6,893 nucleotides of DNA. It comes from Alphaproteobacteria bacterium UBA3002 (lineage in GTDB: Bacteria; Pseudomonadota; Alphaproteobacteria; Rickettsiales; UBA3002). Shown piece after piece: positions 1 to 6,067 of the stretch. The notes under the pieces are model-generated. The model saw nothing but the letters and a program-made list of their open reading frames with translations. It was not told the origin of the DNA and ran no database searches. The first letter of the stretch is position 1. Each line of letters starts with the position of its first letter. The DNA lies in NCBI GenBank assembly GCA_002346425.1, contig DDZS01000074.1:8673-15565 (forward strand), in the 5' to 3' direction. The translations under genes and the position numbers were made by a program.

Positions 1-2
1 AA

Positions 3-1010
3 TCCGCCCGCCAATGCGCCGAAGCAAACGCGATCAATCAGGCCACGCAAGAGTTGGGGGTAGAGGAGACAGAGATCGCTGAAATCTGGTTTACTGGCGG
101 TATCGGAAATCTGGCGAAAAACGAGCCGATCATAGACCGTGAAGATCGGGCACGACATTGCCCGTGCGGTTCGTGCTGCCAAATGCTTTATGATCTACGC
201 CCCAAATCGGGCGCGGAAATGCCAGTGCATATCCTGCCCTTAAACGATGGCTCTTTGCCTCTAGAAAAAGACCCGGGATCGGCGCAAACAAATTACCATA
301 GCCGCGCCGTGAAAACCCGCAATTTATCGTATCTCTTTCCGCAAGCGCTGCTGTGGTTGAAGGATCAATCGCAAAGCATACGTGCCGGCTATACATGGCT
401 TGATACCGCAGAGATGCCGGAAGTAATCCCCGAAGTCGGTGCGAAAATGACCGATTTAACCGTGATGGAAAACGCCGCTGGGCGCAATTCCGATGCGATG
501 ATGCAGCAGGTGAACCGCCATATCTTAGATGCAGTAAAAACCGAACTGAATCTGCCCTATACGGCGAAGCCTGAATTCATCCGAATAGCGATTGTGCGCA
601 GCGACGCGGGTGAATATTACATGGCGCGCCGCGTGCGCGACGGGAGTAACCCGGCCACGCCGAATGCCGTACATGTCGCGATGTCACTGATGCCGCGCAA
701 TCAAGCGGCAACGGATTTATACGTCATGGATATCAATGTGAAAAACCGAGATCGGTTGCTGGCGGATCCCCAGCGGCCTAGCCCGGCCATTCTGCTGGAA
801 GGGCAAGAGCGTGAAGTGCTGAAAAAATTTAGCAAAGGCCGCGCAGTGAATGGCCCACAGGTGCATCGCTTTATTCTCAATGACCCGGAACAGTTTCAGC
901 GCGCGCGGGATGTCATTGATAGCGATTTGCAAGCGTTGATGCCTGAAAAATATGCCAACCCAAAAAGTCATGGACTTGAGGGTGCGAGTCACTTGCAACG
1001 CTTTGGATAA
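3..1010 (+). CDS. Cytidine-deaminase-fold protein with two tandem domains, 5' partial
   Basis: The frame is open from the window edge, so the true start lies upstream; 335 codons are visible. Visible residues 5-7 are CAE and 54-58 are PCGSC, the zinc-binding and catalytic motif pair of cytidine deaminases (Cys-Ala-Glu as in the tetrameric enzymes; the pair PCxxC supplies two more zinc ligands). About 47 residues separate the pair, against roughly 25-35 in classical enzymes, so domain 1 carries an insertion. NLSYLFPQALL, near residue 107, resembles the LLPxAF stretch that closes the deaminase fold. A second deaminase-like domain follows: NLPYT (about residue 181) and IRIAIVRSDAGEYY recall the PYS...GAA.L..DG entry strands. 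Where CAE and PCxxC should be there are NAVHVAM and SPAILLEGQEREVL, so it is probably zinc-free. This is the layout of dimeric E. coli Cdd, but longer. Substrate is unproven: cytidine or deoxycytidine by analogy, though a divergent specificity is possible. Termination is TAA. Confidence 0.7.
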   Translation, partial: SARQCAEANAINQATQELGVEETEIAEIWFTGGIGNLAKNEPIIDREDRARHCPCGSCCQMLYDLRPKSGAEMPVHILPLNDGSLPLEKDPGSAQTNYHSRAVKTRNLSYLFPQALLWLKDQSQSIRAGYTWLDTAEMPEVIPEVGAKMTDLTVMENAAGRNSDAMMQQVNRHILDAVKTELNLPYTAKPEFIRIAIVRSDAGEYYMARRVRDGSNPATPNAVHVAMSLMPRNQAATDLYVMDINVKNRDRLLADPQRPSPAILLEGQEREVLKKFSKGRAVNGPQVHRFILNDPEQFQRARDVIDSDLQALMPEKYANPKSHGLEGASHLQRFG

Positions 1011-1020
1011 CCTAGCTTTC

Positions 1021-1063
1021 TTGTTGGCAAGGCACCCCTAATCGTCTAGGGTAGCGCCAACAA
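1021..1063 (+). promoter_or_regulatory. Imperfect hairpin in the bfr leader
   Basis: TTGTTGGC (1021-1028) is perfectly complementary to GCCAACAA (1056-1063). Inside it CCCTA (1036-1040) pairs with TAGGG (1047-1051) around a 6-nt loop, with a few bulged bases between the two stems. The 3' foot ends one base before the bfr Shine-Dalgarno. No T-run follows on either strand, so it does not look like an intrinsic terminator. TTGGCA (1025-1030), 16 bp, then TAGGGT (1047-1052) could be a weak sigma-70 promoter inside the same element. It may be an operator or an RNA control element for bfr; the function is inferred only from position. Confidence 0.45.
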
Positions 1064-1070
1064 CAGGAGG
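1064..1070 (+). promoter_or_regulatory. Shine-Dalgarno of bfr
   Basis: CAGGAGG lies 5 nt before the ATG at 1076. It decides the start: the in-frame GTG at 1070 overlaps the Shine-Dalgarno itself and cannot be used with it. Confidence 0.8.
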
Positions 1071-1075
1071 TGGGT

Positions 1076-1540
1076 ATGGCCACGAATAACGATGTGATTG
1101 CGCAATTGAATATTATCCTGCGCAACGAGCTGACAGCGATCAATCAATATTTCTTACATTCGCGAATGTATAAACATATGGGCATCCACAAACTGGCGGA
1201 AAAAGAATACGAAGAATCAATCGACGAAATGAAGCACGCCGATGAACTAGTCCATCGCGTGTTGTATCTGGACGGGCTGCCAAATCTTCAGGAGTTGAAC
1301 AAACTCTATATCGGTGAAGATGTCGAAGAAATGCTGCGGTGTGATCTGAAGCTAGAGCTTGAAAACCATGCGGATTTGATTAAGGCGCACGAAGTGTGTC
1401 AGGACGCGAAAGATGTCGCGTCTGAGGTTCTGCTGGAAGATATTATTAAATCCGAAGAAGAGCACATCGATTGGCTACGCCAGCAAATTCGCCTCGTCGA
1501 AGTCATGGGCGTTGAACGCTACATCATGACGCAGGTATAG
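1076..1540 (+). CDS. bfr: Bacterioferritin
   Basis: This 154-residue protein has the usual bacterioferritin length and stores iron in the cytoplasm as a 24-subunit cage, oxidising Fe(II) at a di-iron site. Counting from the ATG at 1076, every classical ligand falls at its family position: E18, Y25, E51, H54, E94, E127 and H130 for the ferroxidase centre, and M52 for the haem that sits between two subunits. The numbering confirms this start rather than the GTG six bases upstream. The gene ends in TAG. No bfd-type ferredoxin gene, often the partner for iron release, is present within the window. The upstream hairpin is the only visible candidate regulatory element; I found no clear Fur, Irr or RirA operator. 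The downstream neighbour converges on it from the other strand with only 5 bp between stop codons. Confidence 0.97.
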   Translation: MATNNDVIAQLNIILRNELTAINQYFLHSRMYKHMGIHKLAEKEYEESIDEMKHADELVHRVLYLDGLPNLQELNKLYIGEDVEEMLRCDLKLELENHADLIKAHEVCQDAKDVASEVLLEDIIKSEEEHIDWLRQQIRLVEVMGVERYIMTQV

Positions 1541-1545
1541 CGGAC

Positions 1546-2394
1546 CTAAATCACATAATCCTGTAAGATATAATCGCGATCATGCTGTAAAACGGGCATC
1601 GAGCGCCGAACTTGCTTCACGCGCTCCATATCGAGTTCTGCCATGACAATCCCCACTCCCATCTGGGCTTCCGCAATGATTTCACCCCAAGGATCGACGA
1701 TCATGCTGTGCCCATAGGTTTGGCGCCCACCTGGATGCGTGCCGCATTGTGCCGGAGCAATGACGTAGCAGCCATTTTCAATCGCCCGCGCGCGTTGCAG
1801 CACATGCCAATGCGCTTCGCCCGTGCGTTTGGCAAAGGCAGCGGGGGTCGAAAGCATGGTTGCGCCATTTCGCGCCAAGTCACGGAACAGGTAAGGGAAA
1901 CGAATATCGTAGCAAATGGTCATACCCAACTGGCCGCAGGGCAGGCTGGCAAGACAGGCCTGTTTCCCATGTAGAAACCGTTCGGACTCGCGGTAGCTTT
2001 CGCCGTCGCCGAAGTCAGCATCGAACAAATGGATTTTATCATAGGTGGCCGTTACGACGCCCAACGGATTAATCAGCACGGAACGGTTGGCCCATTTACC
2101 GGTCTCTTCGCCATAAGCGTCATGCAGGCTGACGAAAATCGAGCCGATCAGAATCCAACAGTCGAGTTCGCGGGCAAGCACTTCCATCCGCTTTAATCCG
2201 GGATGCGTTTCGGTGGTATATTCCACCGGAGCCACCGAGTCATCGCCGCGCATAAAAAAGGCATTTTCCGGCAGGGCGATAAACTGCGCGCCTTTGCCAT
2301 GCGCCTCGCGAATAAAACTCTCTGCTTGCGCGATATTATCGTTGATCCGCCCGCTGGTGTTCATTTGAACGCAGGCAACGGTTAATGTGTTCAT
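1546..2394 (-). CDS. Nit-type carbon-nitrogen hydrolase (nitrilase superfamily)
   Basis: This 282-residue protein belongs to the nitrilase/amidase superfamily, which hydrolyses C-N bonds with a Glu-Lys-Cys triad. The triad is visible: E43 in ALPENAFF, K120 in YDKIHLFD and C161 in TICYDIRFP. The motif contexts and length fit the Nit1/Nit2 branch, whose characterised members are omega-amidases or deaminated-glutathione amidases that repair side products of glutathione and glutamine metabolism in the cytoplasm. Deaminated-glutathione amidase is the best guess; the exact substrate cannot be read from sequence. The ATG overlaps the comF stop as ATGA and has a Shine-Dalgarno, GAGGT, at 2400-2404 (5-nt spacing) inside comF, so translation is probably coupled. 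In many alphaproteobacteria a glutaredoxin gene, grxC, lies between comF and this gene; here it is absent. Confidence 0.9.
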   Translation of the reverse strand: MNTLTVACVQMNTSGRINDNIAQAESFIREAHGKGAQFIALPENAFFMRGDDSVAPVEYTTETHPGLKRMEVLARELDCWILIGSIFVSLHDAYGEETGKWANRSVLINPLGVVTATYDKIHLFDADFGDGESYRESERFLHGKQACLASLPCGQLGMTICYDIRFPYLFRDLARNGATMLSTPAAFAKRTGEAHWHVLQRARAIENGCYVIAPAQCGTHPGGRQTYGHSMIVDPWGEIIAEAQMGVGIVMAELDMERVKQVRRSMPVLQHDRDYILQDYVI

Positions 2395-3131
2395 GCGTGA
2401 CCTCGTAGGGTGCGTGCCATGCTTAGCACGTATATTTTTTCTACTCTAGCCTGTTTCAGTGCCCGACAACAAGCATCGATCGTCGCTCCCGTCGTGATCA
2501 CATCATCGATGAGACACACCCGCGCGCCGGCTAGCCGATCCGCATGGCGGTGATTTACCGTGAACGCGCGCTTCACATTCTTCAAACGATCTTTGCGATC
2601 AAGCCCCGCCTGCTGCGGGGTGTGGCGCGTGCGGACCATGCCGTCAGGCAGCATCGGCACGCCGCTCAACTGACTCACCAACCCGCCAAGTAGCGCGGAT
2701 TGATTATACGTGCGCTGTAGTAATCGTCGCCAGTGCAGGGGTACGGGAATAATCATGTCGCAATCGCTTAGAAACGCGCCGCCCGCGCGATGCAACATCG
2801 GCGCTAATGTAACGGCGAGGTCGGTGTAATCTCCATATTTCAGGCGGGTGATTAACACGCGTGACAGGCTATCATAATGCATCACCGTGCGACCGGTATC
2901 ATACGCAGGCGGGTTATGAATACATTCCGCGCATAATACGGATTCGCCGCTGCTGAATTCAAACGGAAACCCGCATAATGTGCAGCAAGGGTCACCCACA
3001 AGATTCAGGGCGTGAAAATGATCACGGCAGAGGCTGCCAGTCTCTTGCAATAAATCATGGCAGATCAGGCAGCGCGAAGGGAACAGCGTGGTTACAACGA
3101 GATGCGAAAGCATGTGAAGCGTGGCGTGCAT
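2391..3131 (-). CDS. comF: ComF family phosphoribosyltransferase-like protein
   Basis: This 246-residue protein has the two-part ComF layout. The N-terminal double zinc finger carries C21/C24, C35, C50/C53 and C67/C70. The C-terminal type I phosphoribosyltransferase domain carries the PRPP-binding loop VCLIDDVITTGAT at 205-217, and also the family stretches RLKYGDY (96-102), IIPVPLHWRR (127-136) and RTYNQSALL (140-148). ComF proteins are needed for natural DNA uptake in several bacteria, probably acting in the cytoplasm on incoming single-stranded DNA, but the gene is also widespread where competence is unknown, so a competence role here is only an inference. No other competence gene is visible. 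It is the first gene of a two-gene operon with the Nit hydrolase and is divergent from the methyltransferase with a 29-bp gap. ATG at 3131 lacks a strong Shine-Dalgarno; an ATG six codons later is an alternative start. Confidence 0.93.
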   Translation of the reverse strand: MHATLHMLSHLVVTTLFPSRCLICHDLLQETGSLCRDHFHALNLVGDPCCTLCGFPFEFSSGESVLCAECIHNPPAYDTGRTVMHYDSLSRVLITRLKYGDYTDLAVTLAPMLHRAGGAFLSDCDMIIPVPLHWRRLLQRTYNQSALLGGLVSQLSGVPMLPDGMVRTRHTPQQAGLDRKDRLKNVKRAFTVNHRHADRLAGARVCLIDDVITTGATIDACCRALKQARVEKIYVLSMARTLRGHA

Positions 3132-3146
3132 TTGCTCAAAGAATCG

Positions 3147-3154
3147 TCTATAGC
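3147..3154. promoter_or_regulatory. Candidate shared -10 region between comF and the methyltransferase gene
   Basis: The 29-bp gap between the two divergent starts contains the self-complementary core CTATAG (3148-3153). It reads TATAGC on the plus strand and TATAGA on the minus strand, each matching 4 of 6 bases of TATAAT. Initiation about 7 nt downstream would give an almost leaderless methyltransferase mRNA and a roughly 9-nt comF leader. No good -35 box is seen on either side, so this is tentative. Confidence 0.25.
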
Positions 3155-3160
3155 GGGGAA

Positions 3161-4024
3161 ATGCAAGCAGACATTTTTGATACGCCCCGGTTGTTGCAAC
3201 GGCGGGAGGCCGCCGCCGCCGATTTTACTGCGGTCGACTATCTAAAACGTGATGCGACGGCATTGCTCGCTGATCGGTTATGCGATCTGACGCAACGCTT
3301 TCCGTTAGTGCTTGATGTCGGCTGTCATACCGGTCAATTGAAAGAGATGCTAACGGCAGACGCGGGCGTTGAACAGGTGATTGCCTGTGATAGCAGCGCC
3401 AATATGCTACGCCAGACGCATGGGATGCGCGTACAGATTCCGCCAGAACGCCTGCCATTTGCTGAAGCCTCCTTCGATGCGGTGGTCTCGGCGGCGAGTT
3501 TGCATCACACCAATGATCTGGTGGGGATGTTGACGCAAATGCGCCGCTTGCTCAAACCGGATGGCATTATGCTATGCGTGATGCCCGGGCCGGAGAGTTT
3601 TTACGAATTGCGCAACAGCTTCGCCGCCGTTGAAGCGCGCTATGGGGAGATGCGCCCGCATTTTTCGCCTTTCCCGGAAATTCGAGATGCGGGAAACCTG
3701 CTGCAGCGGTGCGGGTATGCATTACCGGTGGCGGATCAAACGCTGACGCATATCGAATATGGCGATCCGCTGACCTTAATGCGTGAGTTAAAACAGATGG
3801 GAGAAGCGAATGCGTTGATATCGCGGGATCGACGGTTTTATCCAAAGCGCTGGTTGCAGGAAGTCTGTGCGCATTACCGCGAGCATTATGCTACGCCCGA
3901 GGGGCGCGTGCAGGCCACCGTCGAATGGATTACCCTGACCGCACGCGCGCCAGATGCGCGCGTGCAGCAGCAGCCGGCCAAACGCGGCAGCGGCAATGTC
4001 GATTTAAAGCAATTCTTACACTAA
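3161..4024 (+). CDS. NDUFAF5-like SAM-dependent methyltransferase-fold protein
   Basis: The 287-residue product has a class I Rossmann methyltransferase fold. Motif I is VLDVGCHTGQ at residues 50-59, an acidic residue (D77 in IACDSSANML) ends strand 2 and probably binds the SAM ribose, and FDAVVSAASLHH is the strand-4 region. The N-terminal IFDTPRLLQRR and the C-terminal QQQPAKRGSG followed by a short helix match the BioC-like group containing mitochondrial NDUFAF5, which hydroxylates an arginine of complex I subunit NDUFS7 rather than methylating. A complex I assembly role is therefore plausible but inferred, and a generic SAM methyltransferase is the alternative. The start at ATG 3161 was chosen because family similarity begins there and the upstream open frame is antisense to comF; the preceding GGGGAA is a poor, very close Shine-Dalgarno. 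The 3' end overlaps the convergent MAPEG gene by 9 nt. Confidence 0.85.
   Translation: MQADIFDTPRLLQRREAAAADFTAVDYLKRDATALLADRLCDLTQRFPLVLDVGCHTGQLKEMLTADAGVEQVIACDSSANMLRQTHGMRVQIPPERLPFAEASFDAVVSAASLHHTNDLVGMLTQMRRLLKPDGIMLCVMPGPESFYELRNSFAAVEARYGEMRPHFSPFPEIRDAGNLLQRCGYALPVADQTLTHIEYGDPLTLMRELKQMGEANALISRDRRFYPKRWLQEVCAHYREHYATPEGRVQATVEWITLTARAPDARVQQQPAKRGSGNVDLKQFLH
3941..3965. repeat. Perfect 10-bp inverted repeat inside the methyltransferase gene
   Basis: GCACGCGCGC (3941-3950) and GCGCGCGTGC (3956-3965) are exact reverse complements around the 5-nt loop CAGAT. The hairpin lies about 60 bp before the methyltransferase stop and about 50 bp beyond the stop of the convergent MAPEG operon. 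It has no T-run on either side. It could slow polymerase on either strand, but alternating GC codons for Ala and Arg could also produce it by chance. Confidence 0.5.
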
Positions 4025-4417
4025 GGGGTGAATCATCACCACCGCCATACCCAGTGCGACCAGATCGGCAATCAATAGAATCACGGTGACGAGTAGCCCT
4101 ATCAAAAAGCCGCCCATACGTTTGCGCGCTTCCTGATAATAGGCGAAAGCATACCACATCCGCGCGGCGAGCCAGACCAAGCCTAAGATTCCGCCAATGG
4201 CATCCGAAATGACGTAGGAAAAAATAAACAATAGTGGAATGACCACGACCATTTGCTCCAGCGTGTTTTGCTGAACGCGGAAATAACGCAAAAATTCTTC
4301 CGGCCCGTCCATGCGCGGCGGCGCGACCTGATGTTTAACGCGGGAGCGCCCGACTTTGTAGGCGGTGAAGGTATAAAAAGCGAGAATGAGGACGCAAACA
4401 AAGGCTGTGATAAACAT
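4016..4417 (-). CDS. MAPEG family membrane protein
   Basis: This is a 133-residue, strongly hydrophobic protein with four likely transmembrane helices (about 2-22, 54-71, 73-93 and 103-128), the normal MAPEG length and topology. Family marks are R47-x3-N51-x2-E54 in FRVQQNTLEQ at the start of helix 2, and the arginine-rich loop ARMWYAFAYYQEARKR (85-100) before helix 4. MAPEG proteins are inner-membrane trimers that in characterised cases bind glutathione and conjugate or isomerise lipophilic substrates; bacterial members like this one are mostly uncharacterised, so glutathione S-transferase activity is a family inference. The Shine-Dalgarno AAGGAG (4426-4431 on the minus strand) stands 8 nt before the ATG and overlaps the mutT stop, placing it last in the operon. 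Its final codons overlap the convergent methyltransferase gene by 9 nt. Confidence 0.88.
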   Translation of the reverse strand: MFITAFVCVLILAFYTFTAYKVGRSRVKHQVAPPRMDGPEEFLRYFRVQQNTLEQMVVVIPLLFIFSYVISDAIGGILGLVWLAARMWYAFAYYQEARKRMGGFLIGLLVTVILLIADLVALGMAVVMIHPLV

Positions 4418-4430
4418 GGAAAAAGCTCCT

Positions 4431-4832
4431 TTAAACTAGTAAATCGCGTAAAATGGGTAGGAGTGGCTTGTCGGCCGGGGGCATAGGCATAGAGGTCATT
4501 TGCTGCGGCGTTTTCCAGGTTAGTTGCTGACCTTCCCGCCCTTCGGGAATGCCTTCCCAACGGCGGCAGGCATATAGCAGCATCAGTAAGTGGAATTCTT
4601 CGTAAGCATGGCTGACAAAGGTGATGGGTGAGGTGCACGGCTCACATAGTGCCACGCCAAGTTCTTCGCGGATTTCACGAAATAAGGCGGCTTCCGGGGT
4701 TTCGCCTTGTTCGACTTTGCCGCCAGGAAACTCCCACATACCGGCCAGCGATTTACCTTCAGGCCGCTGCGCCAGTAAGACACGTTCTTCCGCGTCGATC
4801 ATCGCCACCGCGGAGACGAGGACCTGCTTCAT
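4431..4832 (-). CDS. mutT: MutT-type Nudix hydrolase (8-oxo-dGTP diphosphatase)
   Basis: This 133-residue protein carries a complete Nudix box: G38, E44, R52, E53, E56, E57 and G59 follow the GX5EX7REUXEEXGU spacing. The preceding GMWEFPGGK (31-39) is typical of MutT, which cleaves 8-oxo-dGTP to the monophosphate and so prevents A:T to C:G mutations; its length matches E. coli MutT (129 residues). Other Nudix substrates cannot be excluded from sequence alone. The ATG overlaps the argJ stop as TAATG (1-nt overlap). No Shine-Dalgarno is seen in the bases before it, so translation probably depends on ribosomes finishing argJ. The MAPEG gene follows after 13 bp. Confidence 0.92.
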   Translation of the reverse strand: MKQVLVSAVAMIDAEERVLLAQRPEGKSLAGMWEFPGGKVEQGETPEAALFREIREELGVALCEPCTSPITFVSHAYEEFHLLMLLYACRRWEGIPEGREGQQLTWKTPQQMTSMPMPPADKPLLPILRDLLV

Positions 4833-6055
4833 TAGCTACGGTAATGCGCGTTAATATCGATATAGGCATGCGTTAGATCGCAGGTATACACAATCGCCTC
4901 GCCCACGCCATCGCCCACTTCAACCGTGATGTCGATTTCGGCTTCTTTCATATAGGCCGCGACCGGAGTTTCGTCGTAACCTGGCACCAAGCCGCCCGCA
5001 CGGCAAATAATATGTTCTCCGAACGCGACCGATAAGCGGTCCATATCGACTGGCAAACCGGCTTTGCCCACCGCCATGACCACGCGGCCCCAATTGGCGT
5101 CTTCCCCGGCGATGGCGGTTTTCACTAGCGGTGAGTTGGCGACGTCCAACGCCATCTGCTTGGCGATTTCCGGCGTTTCCGCACCGCTGACATGCACGGT
5201 GATGAATTTCGTCGCCCCCTCGCCATCGCGAACGATTTGCTGCGCGAGGTCTTGCATAACTTTTAAAAACGCGTCGCGAAAGGCTTGGACTTCGGCGCCA
5301 TGCACATGGGTAATAGGGGCATTCCCGGCTTTACCGGTCGCAAAGGCCAAGGCGGTATCATTGGTTGACGCATCCCCATCGACCGTAATCGCGTTGAAAC
5401 TATGATCGGTTGTTTCCTGTAATAATTGCTGCAGCGCCTCATGCTCGATAGCCGCGTCGGTAAACACAAATGCCAGCATGGTCGCCATATTCGGTGCAAT
5501 CATGCCCGAACCTTTGGCGATGCCGTTAATGGTCACCGTCACACCATTCACATCTGCTTGTGCGGTCGCGACTTTCGCGAATGTGTCCGTGGTACGTATC
5601 GCCTCGGCCGCTTTGGCATAATCACAGGACTCGCTTTTCGCGAGGGAGTTGACGGCATCTACGAGTTTGGCGTCATTTACTGGCTGGCCGATAACCCCGG
5701 TGGAGGCGACCATGACTTGCTCTGGCTTGCAACCGATATGCTCTGCCACTGCGGCCGTTGAGGCGGCGATGGTCTGCCGCGCGACGTCACCGACACAGGC
5801 ATTTGCCTGACCGGCATTCACAAGCACCGCCCGCGGGTGGTGTTTAAGCGATTCCACGCACCAATTCACCGGCTCGGCACGCGTGGTAGAACGCGTGAAT
5901 ACACCTGCTGCTGTCGTGCCTTCTTCCATTACCGCCAATAATACGTCCGGCCGGTTTTTGTAACGCAGCGCAAAGCCATCCGCCGCCAGACGAACCCCGG
6001 CGATATCCGGTAATGAAGGCGTTGTTTCAGGGGCGAGAGGGGAACGGGTCGTCAC
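4832..6055 (-). CDS. argJ: Glutamate N-acetyltransferase (bifunctional ArgJ type)
   Basis: ArgJ transfers the acetyl group from N-acetylornithine to glutamate, recycling acetyl groups in cytoplasmic arginine biosynthesis; bifunctional forms also acetylate glutamate from acetyl-CoA. The 407-residue precursor has the self-cleavage motif KGSGMIAPNMATML at 181-194. Cleavage between A191 and T192 would give alpha and beta chains, with T192 as the new N-terminal nucleophile. STGVIG (118-123) supplies the usual oxyanion-hole Thr-Gly, and the C-terminus INAHYRS matches the conserved family end. Whether it is mono- or bifunctional cannot be told from sequence alone. The start is GTG at 6055, supported by TAGGAG (6062-6067 on the minus strand) 6 nt upstream, which contains the stop codon of the isomerase gene. 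The gene is followed directly by mutT with a 1-nt overlap. Confidence 0.96.
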   Translation of the reverse strand: MTTRSPLAPETTPSLPDIAGVRLAADGFALRYKNRPDVLLAVMEEGTTAAGVFTRSTTRAEPVNWCVESLKHHPRAVLVNAGQANACVGDVARQTIAASTAAVAEHIGCKPEQVMVASTGVIGQPVNDAKLVDAVNSLAKSESCDYAKAAEAIRTTDTFAKVATAQADVNGVTVTINGIAKGSGMIAPNMATMLAFVFTDAAIEHEALQQLLQETTDHSFNAITVDGDASTNDTALAFATGKAGNAPITHVHGAEVQAFRDAFLKVMQDLAQQIVRDGEGATKFITVHVSGAETPEIAKQMALDVANSPLVKTAIAGEDANWGRVVMAVGKAGLPVDMDRLSVAFGEHIICRAGGLVPGYDETPVAAYMKEAEIDITVEVGDGVGEAIVYTCDLTHAYIDINAHYRS

Positions 6056-6061
6056 GTGGGT

Positions 6062-6067
6062 CTCCTA
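6062..6067 (-). promoter_or_regulatory. argJ: Shine-Dalgarno of argJ, overlapping the upstream stop codon
   Basis: TAGGAG on the minus strand contains the TAG stop of the isomerase gene and sits 6 nt before the GTG start of argJ. It supports the GTG start and suggests that a terminating ribosome can restart on argJ. Confidence 0.7.

Noticed and set aside
54..56. TTG as the start of the deaminase gene
   Set aside because: The frame is open upstream and already contains the catalytic CAE motif at 15-23, so the real start lies before the window.
2978..3160. Longer N-terminus for the methyltransferase
   Set aside because: This open stretch is antisense to the start of comF and has no family similarity; the family N-terminus begins at ATG 3161.
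3200..3215. CGGCGG/CCGCCG hairpin with four Ts downstream, as a terminator
   Set aside because: It lies within the first 20 codons of the methyltransferase gene, is explained by Arg-Glu-Ala-Ala codons, and the short T stretch is several bases away.
4026..4039. GGTGA/TCACC hairpin at the end of the MAPEG gene as a terminator
   Set aside because: The stem is only 5 bp, lies within coding sequence and is not followed by a T-run on either strand.
4183..4638. 151-codon minus-strand frame across mutT and the MAPEG gene
   Set aside because: It lies out of frame with two clear genes on the same strand, and its translation lacks any family signature.
5426..5761. Plus-strand open frame of 111 codons inside argJ
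   Set aside because: It is a shadow of argJ with no recognisable motif. The same holds for antisense frames inside the Nit gene (1612-1974) and the isomerase gene (6147-6539).
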